From Bradyrhizobium vignae (GTDB taxonomy: Bacteria; Pseudomonadota; Alphaproteobacteria; Rhizobiales; Xanthobacteraceae), in assembly GCF_004114425.1 (NCBI RefSeq), contig NZ_RDQF01000019.1, positions 79,505 through 143,504 on the forward strand: a stretch of 64,000 nucleotides of DNA. The letters run 5' to 3'. Of this stretch, positions 20,032 to 28,785 are shown piece after piece. The notes beneath the pieces are model-generated. The model did not search any database. It saw only the letters and a list, made by a program, of their open reading frames with translations, and was not told the origin of the DNA. Every line of letters begins with the position of its first letter. Within the stretch, counting starts at the first letter, position 1. The position numbers were made by a program, and so were the translations under genes.

Positions 20032-21327
20032 TCACCCGTGCTCCTCGTCAGCAATATCGAGACCGTGGTCGAGCGCATCGAGCAGCAGCGTTGCCTCGCG
20101 CTCGGAGATCACCAGCGGCGGTGCCAGGAACAGCGAGGTCTGCTCGCCGCTCGTCCCGATCACCGCACCCGCCTCCAGCGCGCGCTCCGCAACGCGTGAG
20201 GCGATCGGCACCTCGGTGGTGTCGGCGTGCCAGGTGCGCCAGTCCGGGCCGTGCAACTCCACAGTCCAGTGCAGTCCCTGCCCCGCGACGCGCCGCACGC
20301 TCGGATGCTTTTGCGCGATCGCAAGCAGGCGACCGGCGAACAGCTTCTCCAGGTCTTGCACGTGCTCCAGAATATTGTCGTCGCTGACGACCTTCAAATA
20401 GGCGCTGACGGCCGCCATGCTGATCGGATGGCCGCGCAGCGTGCCGTAGTTCTGCCAGCTCGTGCCCTTGAGCCGCTCGACGATGTCCTTGGACACCACG
20501 ACCGCAGCCACCGCTGCCGCGCCGCCGCCGAGCGATTTGCCGAGAGTGACGATGTCGGGGCGGCTCCGCGCGCCCTGGAACGCGAACCAGCGGCCGGCTC
20601 GGCCTGCGCCGGTGACGACCTCGTCGGCGATCCAGTACGAGCCCGCCTGCCGCGCGCAGCGCGCCACCTCGTCCTGATAGGCGCTGTCGTAATAGATGCC
20701 TCCTTGCGTGTAATCGATGATCGTCGCCGCCGTGTCCGAGAGCAGACGCGTGGCATCGGCGAGATATTCGCTCGGCGGGGAATTATTGGCCGGCGCGCCA
20801 TAAATGGCACCATCCGGCGCCGGCAGGATCCGCACCGGCGCCATCGGCGCCGGCAGCTTCGAGCCGCCTGCGTGCACGGCGAGGCCTCCGTGCCATTGCG
20901 GCTGCACGGTCATGCTGCGCGACAGGCCGGTGATGCCGTGATAGGCGCGCTCGCGCGTTGCGAGGGCCGAGCGCTGCGTCAGCGCCTGGCAGAGCGACAA
21001 CGCCATGTCGTTTGCCTCGCTGCCGCTGATGCAGAAGCGGACCGCGCCGACCCAGTCCTCTTCGCCCGCAAAGGCGGTCGCCATCAGATCATCGGCGGCC
21101 TGCTCGCGGCCGACCCAGGTCCAGCCTTCGTTGACGACGGGCGTGTCCGCCGCGCGGCGGATCGCCTCCACCATCGCGGGATGGCGATGGCCGAGACCGC
21201 CGCCGGTGTTGCTGCCGTCGATCAGCTTGCGGCCGTCGGACAAGTGGAAGTAGACGCCCTCGCCGCCGACCACGGCCATCGGCGCGGCCTCGCCCGCATT
21301 CAGCCCGGTTCGCAACAATCTGCTCAT
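20032..21327 (-). CDS. Class III pyridoxal-phosphate aminotransferase
   Basis: PLP enzyme of the glutamate-1-semialdehyde aminomutase/omega-transaminase type, 431 residues. Visible are the glycine-rich N-terminal region SNTGGGLGHRHPAMVEAI, the phosphate-binding ISGSEANDMAL, the cofactor aspartate in YWIADEVVTGAGRAG, and the Schiff-base lysine in LGKSLGGG. Start at 21327 follows a strong AGGAGG. It lies 11 bases after HyuB. It probably transaminates the amino acid released by the pathway or an amino-ketone. Only 152 bases separate it from the carbamoylase gene downstream, in which no gene is seen. Confidence 0.91.
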   Translation of the reverse strand: MSRLLRTGLNAGEAAPMAVVGGEGVYFHLSDGRKLIDGSNTGGGLGHRHPAMVEAIRRAADTPVVNEGWTWVGREQAADDLMATAFAGEEDWVGAVRFCISGSEANDMALSLCQALTQRSALATRERAYHGITGLSRSMTVQPQWHGGLAVHAGGSKLPAPMAPVRILPAPDGAIYGAPANNSPPSEYLADATRLLSDTAATIIDYTQGGIYYDSAYQDEVARCARQAGSYWIADEVVTGAGRAGRWFAFQGARSRPDIVTLGKSLGGGAAAVAAVVVSKDIVERLKGTSWQNYGTLRGHPISMAAVSAYLKVVSDDNILEHVQDLEKLFAGRLLAIAQKHPSVRRVAGQGLHWTVELHGPDWRTWHADTTEVPIASRVAERALEAGAVIGTSGEQTSLFLAPPLVISEREATLLLDALDHGLDIADEEHG

Positions 21328-21338
21328 CGCGGGCCTCC

Positions 21339-22919
21339 TTACTCTGCGGCCACGGCGCCGTAGCCGCCGCCGCCGCACATCTCGATCGTGACGAGATCGT
21401 CTTGCTGTAACACCAGGTTCGATTTGCCGTCGATCGCGATGTTCGCGCCCTGCCTGACCAGCGAGATGCGGCAGGCCCTGCCGGATTCGCCGCCCTGCAT
21501 GCCCCAGGGCGCAATCACCATCCGCTCGATGCAAGTGGTCAGGTGCATCGAGGGCGCGAGGATACGATAGGTGCGGACCGAGCCGTCGCCACCGCGATGG
21601 ACCCCTGCGCCACCGGACCGCCGGCGGATGGCCTGCTGCTCGAGCCGGATCGCATAATTCGCCTCGATCACCTCGACCGGCGTGTTCGACGTGTTGGACA
21701 GATGCACCCGGGTTGCGGAGGTGCCGGCCCGATCGTGCCGCGCGCCTTCGCCGCCGCCATGGACCTCGTAGAGCATCTTCCACGATCCGTTCGGCCGCGG
21801 CTCGGCAAAGAACAGCACGCCCGCGGTGGTCGCCCCGCCCGCCGACAGGCGCTCGGGAATGGTGCCCTGCATGGCGCGGAAAATCGCATCGACGATGCGC
21901 ATGGAGGTCTCGTGGTTGCCGGCGGCAACGGAGGCGGTCCAGCCGGGCTCGAGGATCGAGCCCGGGCGCGTGATGATAGTCAGAGGCCGCAGCGCGCCGG
22001 CGTTCTGCTGCATGTCGCGTCCGCTCATGATGCGCGCGGCATAAGCGACAGCCGAGCGCGCCATGAATGGCGTCGTGTTGCAGAAATTGGAGACGCGGTC
22101 GCAGCTTTCGGAGAGATCAAAGATCGCCTCGTCGCCGCGAATGGTGATCTTGACGTGGATACGCGCCGGCGCGTTGTTCGCGCTGCCGTCGTCGAGGTAG
22201 TCCTCGCCTTCGTAGACGCCGTCCGGCAGGTCGCGCAACGCCTCGCGCATCTCGATCTCGGAGAGATCGTGCAGGCGCGATTGCGTCGCCACGAAGACGG
22301 CCTTGCCATGCTCGCGGCAGAGCTCGATAATGCGCTTTTCGCCGGCTTTCGTCGCCGCGATTTGCGCCAGAAGATCGCCCTCGCAGGATTCGGCGTCGCG
22401 GACATTGGCCTTGAGTAGCTGCACGATCGGCAGGTTGAGGCCGGCCGCGGTCGCGATCAGCACCGGCGGAATCCGCATCGCCTCCTGGAACGTGTCGATG
22501 GCCTTGGCAAAATAGCTGCCAGGCCAGGTGCCGCCGATATCGGGCCAGTGCGCGAGGCTGACCGCGAAGGCCACGATCTCGCCCTCGAAGAAGACGGGCC
22601 GCACGACCTTGACGTCATTGAGATGATTGCCGCCGAGCGCGCCGACATTATAGATCACGACGTCGCCGTCATTCAGGCTGTCGCGCGGCATCACCTTCAG
22701 TAACTCCGGGATGGTGTAGGCCATCGCGCCGAGATGGATCGGAATGTCGCGACCCTGCCCGACTAGGCCGCCGTAGCCATCGGTGATCGCCGACGACAGG
22801 TCGCCGGCCTCGCGCAGCAGCGGCGAGCGCGCCGAGCGCGTCATCACCAGGCTCATCTCCTCGGCCGCGGCCGAGAGCCCGTGCCTGATAACCTCGACGA
22901 CGAACGGATCGAGCTTCAT
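21339..22919 (-). CDS. hyuB: Hydantoinase B / oxoprolinase-family subunit
   Basis: HyuB-family protein, 526 residues, the smaller subunit of ATP-dependent hydantoinases, acetophenone carboxylases and 5-oxoprolinases. Family landmarks are LDPFVVEVIRHGLSAAAEEM at the N-terminus, SSAITDGYG, GDVVIYN, the metal-associated block GGTWPGSYF, and FMARSAVAYAAR. Its start overlaps the hyuA stop (ATGA at 22916-22919), as expected for a two-subunit enzyme. The actual substrate class (hydantoin, oxoproline or ketone) cannot be decided by sequence reading. Confidence 0.92.
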   Translation of the reverse strand: MKLDPFVVEVIRHGLSAAAEEMSLVMTRSARSPLLREAGDLSSAITDGYGGLVGQGRDIPIHLGAMAYTIPELLKVMPRDSLNDGDVVIYNVGALGGNHLNDVKVVRPVFFEGEIVAFAVSLAHWPDIGGTWPGSYFAKAIDTFQEAMRIPPVLIATAAGLNLPIVQLLKANVRDAESCEGDLLAQIAATKAGEKRIIELCREHGKAVFVATQSRLHDLSEIEMREALRDLPDGVYEGEDYLDDGSANNAPARIHVKITIRGDEAIFDLSESCDRVSNFCNTTPFMARSAVAYAARIMSGRDMQQNAGALRPLTIITRPGSILEPGWTASVAAGNHETSMRIVDAIFRAMQGTIPERLSAGGATTAGVLFFAEPRPNGSWKMLYEVHGGGEGARHDRAGTSATRVHLSNTSNTPVEVIEANYAIRLEQQAIRRRSGGAGVHRGGDGSVRTYRILAPSMHLTTCIERMVIAPWGMQGGESGRACRISLVRQGANIAIDGKSNLVLQQDDLVTIEMCGGGGYGAVAAE

Positions 22920-24925
22920 GCCGCCCCCCGCGTCAGGAATAGATTGCCGGCGGTATCAGGCTTTGCCTGCCAGCCCGGCGGCACTACCACAGTCGACCAC
23001 GCATCTTCGATGATGGCCGGACCGCTGACGGTCTCCGTGAGCGCGGCGCGGTCGATGATTGCTGTCGCGATCTCGTGGACGCCGTCGAACGAGCAGCTGC
23101 GCGTACTCCTAGACTCCGCCCTCGCTGCCGTGGCCGGCCGGCTCACGGCGGTCGTCGATGGACGGCGGGCCTGAACCAGCACGGATTCAATCACGCAAGG
23201 CTCACCGGTCGCATAGCCGAACAGCGCGTGATGCCGCGCCAGGAAATCCTGCTTCAGCCTGGCGACATCGAGCGGCAGCACGAACGGCACCGGAATGGCG
23301 TCATTCTGCGCGGCATAGCGCATCAAGGCCACCAACTCGACCTGGATCTCCGCCTTCGCAACGCCGTTGGCGAGAAGCGGTGCCGAGGCATCGGCAGTCA
23401 AGGCCTCGATTCGCTCCGACACGCGCGCGAAATCGATGCCGTCGAGGGCGGCGCGAAGGGTCTGCTGCTGCAGGAAGCTGAAATCGGCGGTGAGGCAGCC
23501 CAGCGCCGAGAACGCACTCGAGGCGCTGGGCACGACGACCTCTGCGATCCCGTAGAGATCGGCGAGACCGGCCGCATGCATCGGGCCGCCGCCGCCGAAC
23601 GCGAGCAGCGTGCAGTCGCGACCGTCGATGCCGCGCTCGACCGTGACACGGCGGAGCGCGCGGGCCATGGTCGCGTTCGCGACCTTGATGATGCCGAGCG
23701 CGGTTTCGGTGAGGCTCAGTCCGAGCGCGCGCGCGATTGGCTCGATGACGCGCTTTGCGGCCTCGATGTCGATCCCGATGCGGTCACCAAGCTTGGTCTC
23801 GGGATTGAGATAGCCGAGCACGGCATTGGCATCGGTGATTGTCGGCTCCGTGCCGCCGCGGCCGTAGCAGGCCGGTCCGGGCTCGGAGCCGGCGCTCTCC
23901 GGCCCGACCGCCAGGCCGCCGGGACCGTTACGCACGATCGATCCGCCACCCGCGCCGATGGAATGAACCGCGAGCATAGGCTGGCGCAGCGGCTTGTCGC
24001 CGAGCATGCGGCCGTCGGTCATCTCGGCCTGCCCATCCACGATGAGGCAGACGTCGGTCGTGGTGCCGCCCATGTCAAATGTCAGCATCCGCGAGGCGCC
24101 GAGCTGGCGCGCGATGCTGACGGAAGCCGAGACACCAGCGGCCGGGCCCGACATCGCCATCACCAAGGGCCGTCGCTTCACCGCCGAAATCGGAACCATC
24201 GCGCCGGCCGAATGAAACACCTGCAAGCCGGGGCCGATCGGCAGCCGCTGCTCCAACTCGCTCAGATATTCGACCGCGATCGGCATCGCGGCGGCGTTGA
24301 ATACGGTCGCGGAGGTCCGCTCATATTCGCGCGCCTCGGGATTGACCTCGTGCGAGAGCGAGACATGAGCGACGACATCCTTGAGCCGCTCACCCAGCAT
24401 CTTTTCATGCACCGGATTGGCATAAGCGTGAAGCAGAGCGACCGCGACGCTCTGAACGCCGGTCTCCTTCAGCCAGGCCAGCAGACGCTCGATCTCCGCT
24501 TCCTCCAATGCCTTCAGCACCCGGCCCTCGTGATCGAGGCGCTCGGCGAGCCCGAAGCAGCGTTCGGGCGGCACCAAAGGCGGCGATTTCGGCGCAATGT
24601 CGAGACGATAAAGATCGCGGCGGCGATAGCGCGCGATCTCCAGCACATCGGCAAATCCTTCGGTCGCCACCAGCGCCACCTTCGGCAGCCGGTTCTCGAC
24701 GATCGCGTTGGTCACGCGCGTGGTGCCATGGACGAAGCGCTTGACCTCGCTCTTGCGCAGGCCCACCGCCTCGATCGCCTCCAGCATTGCCTGAACCGGC
24801 GCCTGTGGGCGCGACGGCACCTTTGCGATCCGGGCCTCTGCGGTATCGCGCCTGATGGCGATGATGTCGGTAAAAGTGCCACCTATGTCGGTGCCGACTT
24901 CCCAGTGATTTTCGAAAGCGCTCAT
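22916..24925 (-). CDS. hyuA: Hydantoinase A / oxoprolinase-family subunit
   Basis: HyuA-family protein, 669 residues, carrying the ATPase-fold half of an ATP-dependent cyclic-amide hydrolase or carboxylase. The N-terminal phosphate-binding motif is TDIGGTFTDIIAI, followed by FVHGTTRVTNAI, the central MLTFDMGGTTTDVCLI and GAGGGSIV, all hallmark HyuA motifs. It is the first gene of the minus-strand island, preceded by about 450 bases without a clear gene, so the promoter should lie there. Confidence 0.93.
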   Translation of the reverse strand: MSAFENHWEVGTDIGGTFTDIIAIRRDTAEARIAKVPSRPQAPVQAMLEAIEAVGLRKSEVKRFVHGTTRVTNAIVENRLPKVALVATEGFADVLEIARYRRRDLYRLDIAPKSPPLVPPERCFGLAERLDHEGRVLKALEEAEIERLLAWLKETGVQSVAVALLHAYANPVHEKMLGERLKDVVAHVSLSHEVNPEAREYERTSATVFNAAAMPIAVEYLSELEQRLPIGPGLQVFHSAGAMVPISAVKRRPLVMAMSGPAAGVSASVSIARQLGASRMLTFDMGGTTTDVCLIVDGQAEMTDGRMLGDKPLRQPMLAVHSIGAGGGSIVRNGPGGLAVGPESAGSEPGPACYGRGGTEPTITDANAVLGYLNPETKLGDRIGIDIEAAKRVIEPIARALGLSLTETALGIIKVANATMARALRRVTVERGIDGRDCTLLAFGGGGPMHAAGLADLYGIAEVVVPSASSAFSALGCLTADFSFLQQQTLRAALDGIDFARVSERIEALTADASAPLLANGVAKAEIQVELVALMRYAAQNDAIPVPFVLPLDVARLKQDFLARHHALFGYATGEPCVIESVLVQARRPSTTAVSRPATAARAESRSTRSCSFDGVHEIATAIIDRAALTETVSGPAIIEDAWSTVVVPPGWQAKPDTAGNLFLTRGAA

Positions 24926-25374
24926 GTCTGGAGGTCAGCTACGCGCAACGTCCGAACCGGACGCCGGCTTCTGCCCGTCCATCACCACCTCGAATGCCGA
25001 ACCGAGAGCGCTCATCATGCATCCCCTGTCATGCCATCGTCTGCGAGCGTGCGACAGAGCCGTGGCCTCCGATAGGGCCAGAGTTGCCGCAGTTCGCTGG
25101 GCCAGCAAGCAGCCGGCGCGGCGTACGGCGCAACCTGATGCACGTTTTGGTGCAGCCGTGCCTGCCCAGACGGCACGCGAGCGCGCGCCGTTCCACGCCA
25201 GAAACGTGCAGCGCAACACGGATTTCTCTGAGCAAATCGAGATGCCTATTGCACCGCAATCCAAGCGACCAAGATCAGCTGTCTAATTTGCAGGCGATCA
25301 ATCGGCAGTGCGGGATATCCGCGGTGCCTATCAGCTATGCACGGGAGTCGGCTCAGCCCCTCTTTATTGTAGGA
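24926..25374. other. Non-coding or degenerate stretch upstream of hyuA
   Basis: About 450 bases with no supported gene. A 109-residue minus-strand frame (24935-25264) has unusual cysteine and alanine runs and no family resemblance. The stretch should hold the hyuA promoter, reading left. No convincing palindrome or riboswitch was recognised by eye. It borders the MocR-type regulator remnant, so it may also hold decayed sequence of that gene. Confidence 0.5.
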
Positions 25375-25719
25375 TCAGCAAGAGAGCGTCTTGGCAGGAT
25401 CGGATGATGCGTTGAGAGAAGCGCCGCCGATGCAGGCTGCGATTCTCGCAAGCAGCGGAGCAGCGTCCTCGATCACCCAGATGTCGTTCTTGTTCGCCCA
25501 GTCGAGCAGCTCGAGCCGCCGCTCCAGCCCCATGCTGACGGCGAGCGGATATTGATGCGACGGCGTGACCACGATCAGCCGCGCGCGTGGTGCGCGCCGA
25601 ACTCCCTCCGAGACGACCAGCCCCTCGTCGTCGACCGGTACAGGAACGAGCTTTGCGCCGGCCGCGGTGAGCTCATCTTCATTCCGGTGCGCGCCAATTG
25701 GCGCGCCCCGGACTGACAC
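25375..25719 (-). pseudogene. Remnant of a MocR/GntR-type PLP-dependent regulator
   Basis: The frame carries a piece of the aminotransferase-like domain of MocR-family regulators: LTAAGAKLVPVPVDDEGLVV, then RLIVVTPSHQYPLAVSM, then RRLELLDWANKNDIWVIEDA. Intact members continue with an EDDYDSEFRY-type segment and have a GntR helix-turn-helix in front. Here both the DNA-binding domain and the rest of the PLP domain, including the lysine, are missing. The sequence degrades right after VIEDA and ends 11 bases before the aldehyde dehydrogenase stop codon. It may be what is left of the island's former regulator. Confidence 0.75.
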
Positions 25720-25730
25720 CGCGTCTTTCG

Positions 25731-27164
25731 TTACGCGCTCGCCTGGGTGACGAACTTCGTGTTGAGATAACCTTCGATCGCCTCGAGTCCGCCTTCGGAG
25801 CCGTAGCCGGAATCCTTGATGCCGCCGAACGGCACTTCGGGCAGCGCGAGGCCGTGATGGTTGATCGAGACCATGCCGCTCTCGATGTCGGCACCGATGG
25901 CCTGCATCGTCTTGGTCGAGGTGGTGTAGGCATAGGCCGCCAGGCCGTACGGCAGACGGTTGGCTTCGGCCACCACCTCGTCATAGCTACGGAAGGAGGT
26001 GATCGGCGCCAGCGGGCCGAACGGCTCCTCGTTCATGATGCGCGCATCGCGCGGCACGTCGGTCAGCACCGTCGGCTCGAAGAAGAAGCCTTCGTTGCCG
26101 ATGCGCTTGCCGCCGGTCTTGACCTTGGCGCCGCGCTGGACCGCGTCGGAGACGAAGCCTTCCATGGCGTCGACGCGGCGCGGGTTCGCCAGCGGGCCCA
26201 TACGGGTGTCCTTGTCGAGACCGTTGCCAACCTTGAGGCCCTTGGCCGCAGCGACGAACTTGTCGACGAAGGGCTGGTAGACGCTCTCATGCACCAGGAA
26301 GCGCGTTGGCGAGACGCAGACCTGGCCGGCGTTGCGGAACTTGTTGGCCGACAGGATCTTTGCGGCGTTGTCGAGGTCGGCATCCGCGAACACGATCGCC
26401 GGCGCATGGCCGCCGAGCTCCATGGTGACGCGTTTCATGTGCAGGCCGGCGAGCGCGGCCAGATGCTTGCCGACCGCGGTCGAGCCGGTGAAGCTGATCT
26501 TGCGGATGATCGGATGCGGGATGAGATATTCCGACACTTCAGCCGGCACACCGAACACCAGCTGGACGACGCCGGCAGGAATGCCCGCATCCGCATAGGC
26601 GCGCACCAGCTCCATGCAACTCGCCGGGGTCTCTTCCGGCCCCTTGACGATGATCGAGCAGCCGGCGGCGAGCGCGGCCGAGATCTTTCGCACGGCCTGG
26701 TTGATCGGGAAATTCCAGGGCGTGAAGGCTGCGACCGGGCCGACCGGCTCCTTGGTCACGAGTTGGGAGACATTGCCCATCCGCGGCGGCACGATGCGGC
26801 CATAGGCGCGGCGCGCTTCTTCCGCGAACCAGTCGATGAGGTCGCCGGCCAGCATGGTCTCGCCCTGCGCTTCCACCACGGGCTTGCCCTGCTCCATGGT
26901 CATCACGGGCGCGATCTCGGCGGCGCGCGAGCGGATGATGTCGGCGGCCTTGCGCATCAGCTTGTAACGGTCGAACGGCGAGGTCTTGCGCCAGACGTCG
27001 AAGCCGGCTTTGGCCGCGTCCAGCGCGCGGTCGAGATCCGCGCGCGAGGCGTGCGGGGTCTTGCCGATCGGCTGGCCGGTGGCGGGATTGAGGATGTCCT
27101 CCGACTTGCCGGACGACCCATCGGTCCACTCGCCGGCGATGAACATCTGAACTTTCGGGTACAT
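25731..27164 (-). CDS. NAD(P)-dependent aldehyde dehydrogenase (succinate-semialdehyde type)
   Basis: Aldehyde dehydrogenase, 477 residues. The catalytic cysteine is Cys283 (GQVCVSPTRF) and the general base Glu249 (VTMELGGHAP); cofactor contacts FTPWNFP and FTGSTAVGK are present, and the C-terminal LPEVPFGGIKDSGYGSEGG resembles succinate-semialdehyde dehydrogenases (GabD-like). Start MYPKVQMF at 27164 is preferred because an AGGAG site lies nine to ten bases upstream; an ATG six codons earlier is possible. It might oxidise an aldehyde made by the class III aminotransferase of the adjacent island, but this is inference. Confidence 0.93.
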   Translation of the reverse strand: MYPKVQMFIAGEWTDGSSGKSEDILNPATGQPIGKTPHASRADLDRALDAAKAGFDVWRKTSPFDRYKLMRKAADIIRSRAAEIAPVMTMEQGKPVVEAQGETMLAGDLIDWFAEEARRAYGRIVPPRMGNVSQLVTKEPVGPVAAFTPWNFPINQAVRKISAALAAGCSIIVKGPEETPASCMELVRAYADAGIPAGVVQLVFGVPAEVSEYLIPHPIIRKISFTGSTAVGKHLAALAGLHMKRVTMELGGHAPAIVFADADLDNAAKILSANKFRNAGQVCVSPTRFLVHESVYQPFVDKFVAAAKGLKVGNGLDKDTRMGPLANPRRVDAMEGFVSDAVQRGAKVKTGGKRIGNEGFFFEPTVLTDVPRDARIMNEEPFGPLAPITSFRSYDEVVAEANRLPYGLAAYAYTTSTKTMQAIGADIESGMVSINHHGLALPEVPFGGIKDSGYGSEGGLEAIEGYLNTKFVTQASA

Positions 27165-27336
27165 CCTTGCTGTCTCCTGCATGATTTCGGTCGTCGACGG
27201 GGTTACTGCCGCCGTTTCGAGCGAGCGCAGAGCTACACCGAAAGGCGGCCGGCGAAAAGGCGTCAATGACGATTGGCCGCAAGGGCATTGCTGATCTGCT
27301 GACCCGACCGTATCGAGCCGCAGTTGCGCCTCAAAT

Positions 27337-28773
27337 TCAGGCAGCCAGCGACGACCGCAAGCGCCGCCAGCCAATGATGATGCCGGTGATGGAGAATGCC
27401 AGCCCGAGCGTACAGAGGCCGACGATCACGACATCACGAATGCGCGGGTGGGCCACTAAGACCGGGAAGTCGAGCGTGTGCAATGCACTGTAAAGCCAGC
27501 GGTAGGCGCGCCGCGACGGATCCAGTCTTTGCAGCATGCCGCCATCGGCGCCATCAATGTCGAACCAGAGATCGCCGCCACAGCGCGAGCGGTAGACTGG
27601 TGCACCCGGCATTGTGGAGAGCGCGGGGTAGTCGTCGTTATCAGGAAGGACGGACGGTGGGCCGCAGCCGACCGCAAGGCGCGCCGTCAGAGCCTGAATC
27701 TCGTGCACATCAAGGAATCCCGTGAGTCCATCCTGCGGCGCATCCCCTCTCCTGATCAAAGTCTGACGGCCGAGGGCAACCCGATCGCGCCGATAGACGT
27801 GGCCGCGGAAGGCGAACCATTCCGCCTCGCGAGCCGCCGGAGATATTGGCTGCCGATCGAGCGATGAGGCCTCGCGCCAATCCGGGGCGGCGTTCATTGG
27901 GCCGGCCTCTGTCGCGGTCAATTGCCCGCGCGAGAACAGCCGCCCGTGATCCATCGAGAGCCAGCCGCTGAAGATCCAGGTCAGCACGAAGACCGCCGTT
28001 GTCAAGCCGAGCAGGTGATGCAAGACGTGCCAGCCACGATCAGGCGAGGAGATTTGCCTCTTGTGAATCCTGATCCGCACGATCCCGAGTACAGCACCCA
28101 GCACAGCCGCGATCAGGGCCAGCAGCGATAGCGACCACACCATCCGATCCCATAGCGCCCAGTTGCTTCTCACAACGGTCGGATAGATCCAGTGCAGCAC
28201 GCTGCCGGCAAGATTCCACCCGCGCTCGCGCCTCGTCGCATCCAAGACGATCTCACCGGTGAGCGACGAGACGTAGACTTCCGTCCCCGCCGCATCGCCG
28301 AGGGCCACGCGAAATAGGGGGCGATGACGATCGAAGCCGTTCGGTACGCTCCACTGATCGTAATCCGCACGGCCGACGATCGTCGCATGCGAGGCATCGA
28401 TCTCGCGCTGGCGTGCATGAGCCTGCGCAACGGCCAGTGCGACATCGGCGGATTTCACCGACGCGTCGCTCCCGTCGGCCGCGCGGATCGCGCGCTGACG
28501 CGAGGGACCCGAGACGATGTAGACCGCGCCGTCGCTCCGCTGGATCAGCCGAACACGCGTGGCATCGGCGATCCCGCTCGCCGCAACGGCATCCACGACC
28601 GAGATCCTTGCCCCGTCGCGATCCACCGGCGTGAGTCCCGAAAATCGCTCCGCTTCCGTCAGCGACGGAAACGGAACGAAGTGCATCACGATTCCACTCG
28701 CGAACCACATCGCGAACAGCAGGCAGAACGCGATCCCGAGCCAGCGATGCGAGAGGACGATCGCGCCCATCAT
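27337..28773 (-). CDS. PepSY-domain membrane protein
   Basis: Inner-membrane protein of the PepSY_TM family (often called iron-regulated or associated with TonB receptors), 478 residues. Membrane segments are seen at the N-terminus (HRWLGIAFCLLFAMWFASGI), in the middle (LSLLALIAAVLGAVLGIV and GLTTAVFVLTWIFSGWL) and at the end (VIVGLCTLGLAFSITGIIIGW), with a large periplasmic region between. Members are thought to help reduce or move metal chelates. It starts 12 bases after the TonB receptor stop and so shares its riboswitch-controlled transcript. Confidence 0.9.
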   Translation of the reverse strand: MMGAIVLSHRWLGIAFCLLFAMWFASGIVMHFVPFPSLTEAERFSGLTPVDRDGARISVVDAVAASGIADATRVRLIQRSDGAVYIVSGPSRQRAIRAADGSDASVKSADVALAVAQAHARQREIDASHATIVGRADYDQWSVPNGFDRHRPLFRVALGDAAGTEVYVSSLTGEIVLDATRRERGWNLAGSVLHWIYPTVVRSNWALWDRMVWSLSLLALIAAVLGAVLGIVRIRIHKRQISSPDRGWHVLHHLLGLTTAVFVLTWIFSGWLSMDHGRLFSRGQLTATEAGPMNAAPDWREASSLDRQPISPAAREAEWFAFRGHVYRRDRVALGRQTLIRRGDAPQDGLTGFLDVHEIQALTARLAVGCGPPSVLPDNDDYPALSTMPGAPVYRSRCGGDLWFDIDGADGGMLQRLDPSRRAYRWLYSALHTLDFPVLVAHPRIRDVVIVGLCTLGLAFSITGIIIGWRRLRSSLAA

Positions 28774-28785
28774 ACGCTCAAGGCC

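Noticed and set aside
23075..25075. A 666-codon plus-strand open frame
   Set aside because: Antisense to hyuA with shadow-type composition and no recognisable domain.
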